From Prevotella sp. (GTDB lineage Bacteria; Bacteroidota; Bacteroidia; Bacteroidales; Bacteroidaceae), in NCBI GenBank assembly GCA_017561825.1, contig JAFZBK010000013.1, positions 1 through 60,433 of the forward strand: a DNA stretch of 60,433 nt, written 5' to 3'. Under the pieces are notes generated by a model. The model did no database searches. It was not told the origin of the DNA and was given only the letters and a program-made list of their open reading frames with translations. Shown here in pieces: positions 60,409 to 60,433 of the stretch. Position 1 is the first letter of the stretch. Each line of letters opens with the position of its first letter. The position numbers and the translations under genes are program-made.

Positions 60409-60433
60409 AAGGTGTATTTCTACGAATGCTTAC

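Larger units (their letters stand above)
57822..60433 (-). mobile_element. IS66 family insertion sequence, apparently complete
   Basis: Encodes the three IS66 proteins (tnpA, tnpB, tnpC in order of transcription). Ends: GTAAGCATTCG at 57822-57832 and its inverse at 60423-60433, with about 21 of 29 matching bases. The right end is the last base of the window. The expected 8-bp target duplication on the left would be TTCTCTCT (57814-57821); the right copy is outside. It is inserted just after the HigA-like gene. Confidence 0.9.

Overview
This 60.4 kb window reads as the chromosome of a Bacteroidota member, most likely Prevotellaceae (Prevotella in the broad sense). The pointers are many Bacteroidota-type -7 promoter boxes (TAnnTTTG), a PorE-type type IX secretion (T9SS) component, T9SS C-terminal sorting domains, ECF sigma factors paired with membrane proteins, a lutABC operon, a SusC-style TonB receptor, and a three-gene set resembling the inositol-lipid route proposed for Prevotella. 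No rRNA, CRISPR array, integrase or prophage was seen.

Layout. 1-2.6 kb: a reverse operon of nucleotidyltransferase, ATP-grasp protein and CDP-alcohol phosphatidyltransferase. 2.6-6.7 kb: a GIN-domain lipoprotein, a 0.5 kb gap rich in repeats, then a Cys/His-rich membrane protein with a TonB-dependent receptor (probably metal uptake). 6.7-15 kb: ald, trmB, a TPR regulator with a small TonB-domain protein, ilvE, xseAB and a subtilase. 15-22.5 kb: MATE transporter, cytidylate-kinase-like protein, phosphoesterase, then a dTDP-3-amino-sugar operon (rfbB, purT, a FdtA/QdtA-like ketoisomerase, a FemAB/GNAT-like acyltransferase, a DegT-type aminotransferase). 22.5-25.3 kb: lutABC. 25.4-28 kb: lipoprotein, ECF sigma factor and a protein with an inner-membrane helix plus an outer-membrane barrel. 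28-30 kb: a GH2 beta-glucuronidase-like enzyme. 30.2-32.7 kb: tRNA-Ser(GGA) with two tandem copies of a tail-derived hairpin, then an ExbB/ExbD energy complex. 32.7-37.6 kb: Lrp regulator, folA, thyA, a NOL1/RsmF-type methyltransferase and a carboxylesterase. 37.7-44.7 kb: an envelope protein, a PspC/ECF sigma/DUF5056 cluster, PorE and topoisomerase III.

The accessory part starts at about 44.7 kb. A histidine-kinase-like ATPase with a DUF4325/STAS-like partner lies between two 30-bp direct repeats that are terminator hairpins; one of them abuts a relic of a T9SS sorting-domain gene. Next is an operon of a dockerin protein, a cohesin-like protein with a T9SS sorting domain, and a short MKKxYxKP peptide. 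After a truncated PIN toxin with its antitoxin and a 0.5 kb repeat-filled gap, a second MKKxYxKP peptide gene lies downstream of a giant T9SS cargo gene of about 1,855 residues. Then come a DUF3791/DUF3990 (ART-like)/DUF2442 operon, a GxxExxY protein, a HigA-like regulator without a toxin, and a complete IS66 element whose right terminal repeat is the last bases of the window.

The most interesting leads are the dockerin/cohesin/sorting-domain operon, the pairing of T9SS cargo with small peptides, the repeat-flanked ATPase/STAS module, a conserved promoter module present at five unrelated genes, and 22-bp-period triple repeats at three sites.
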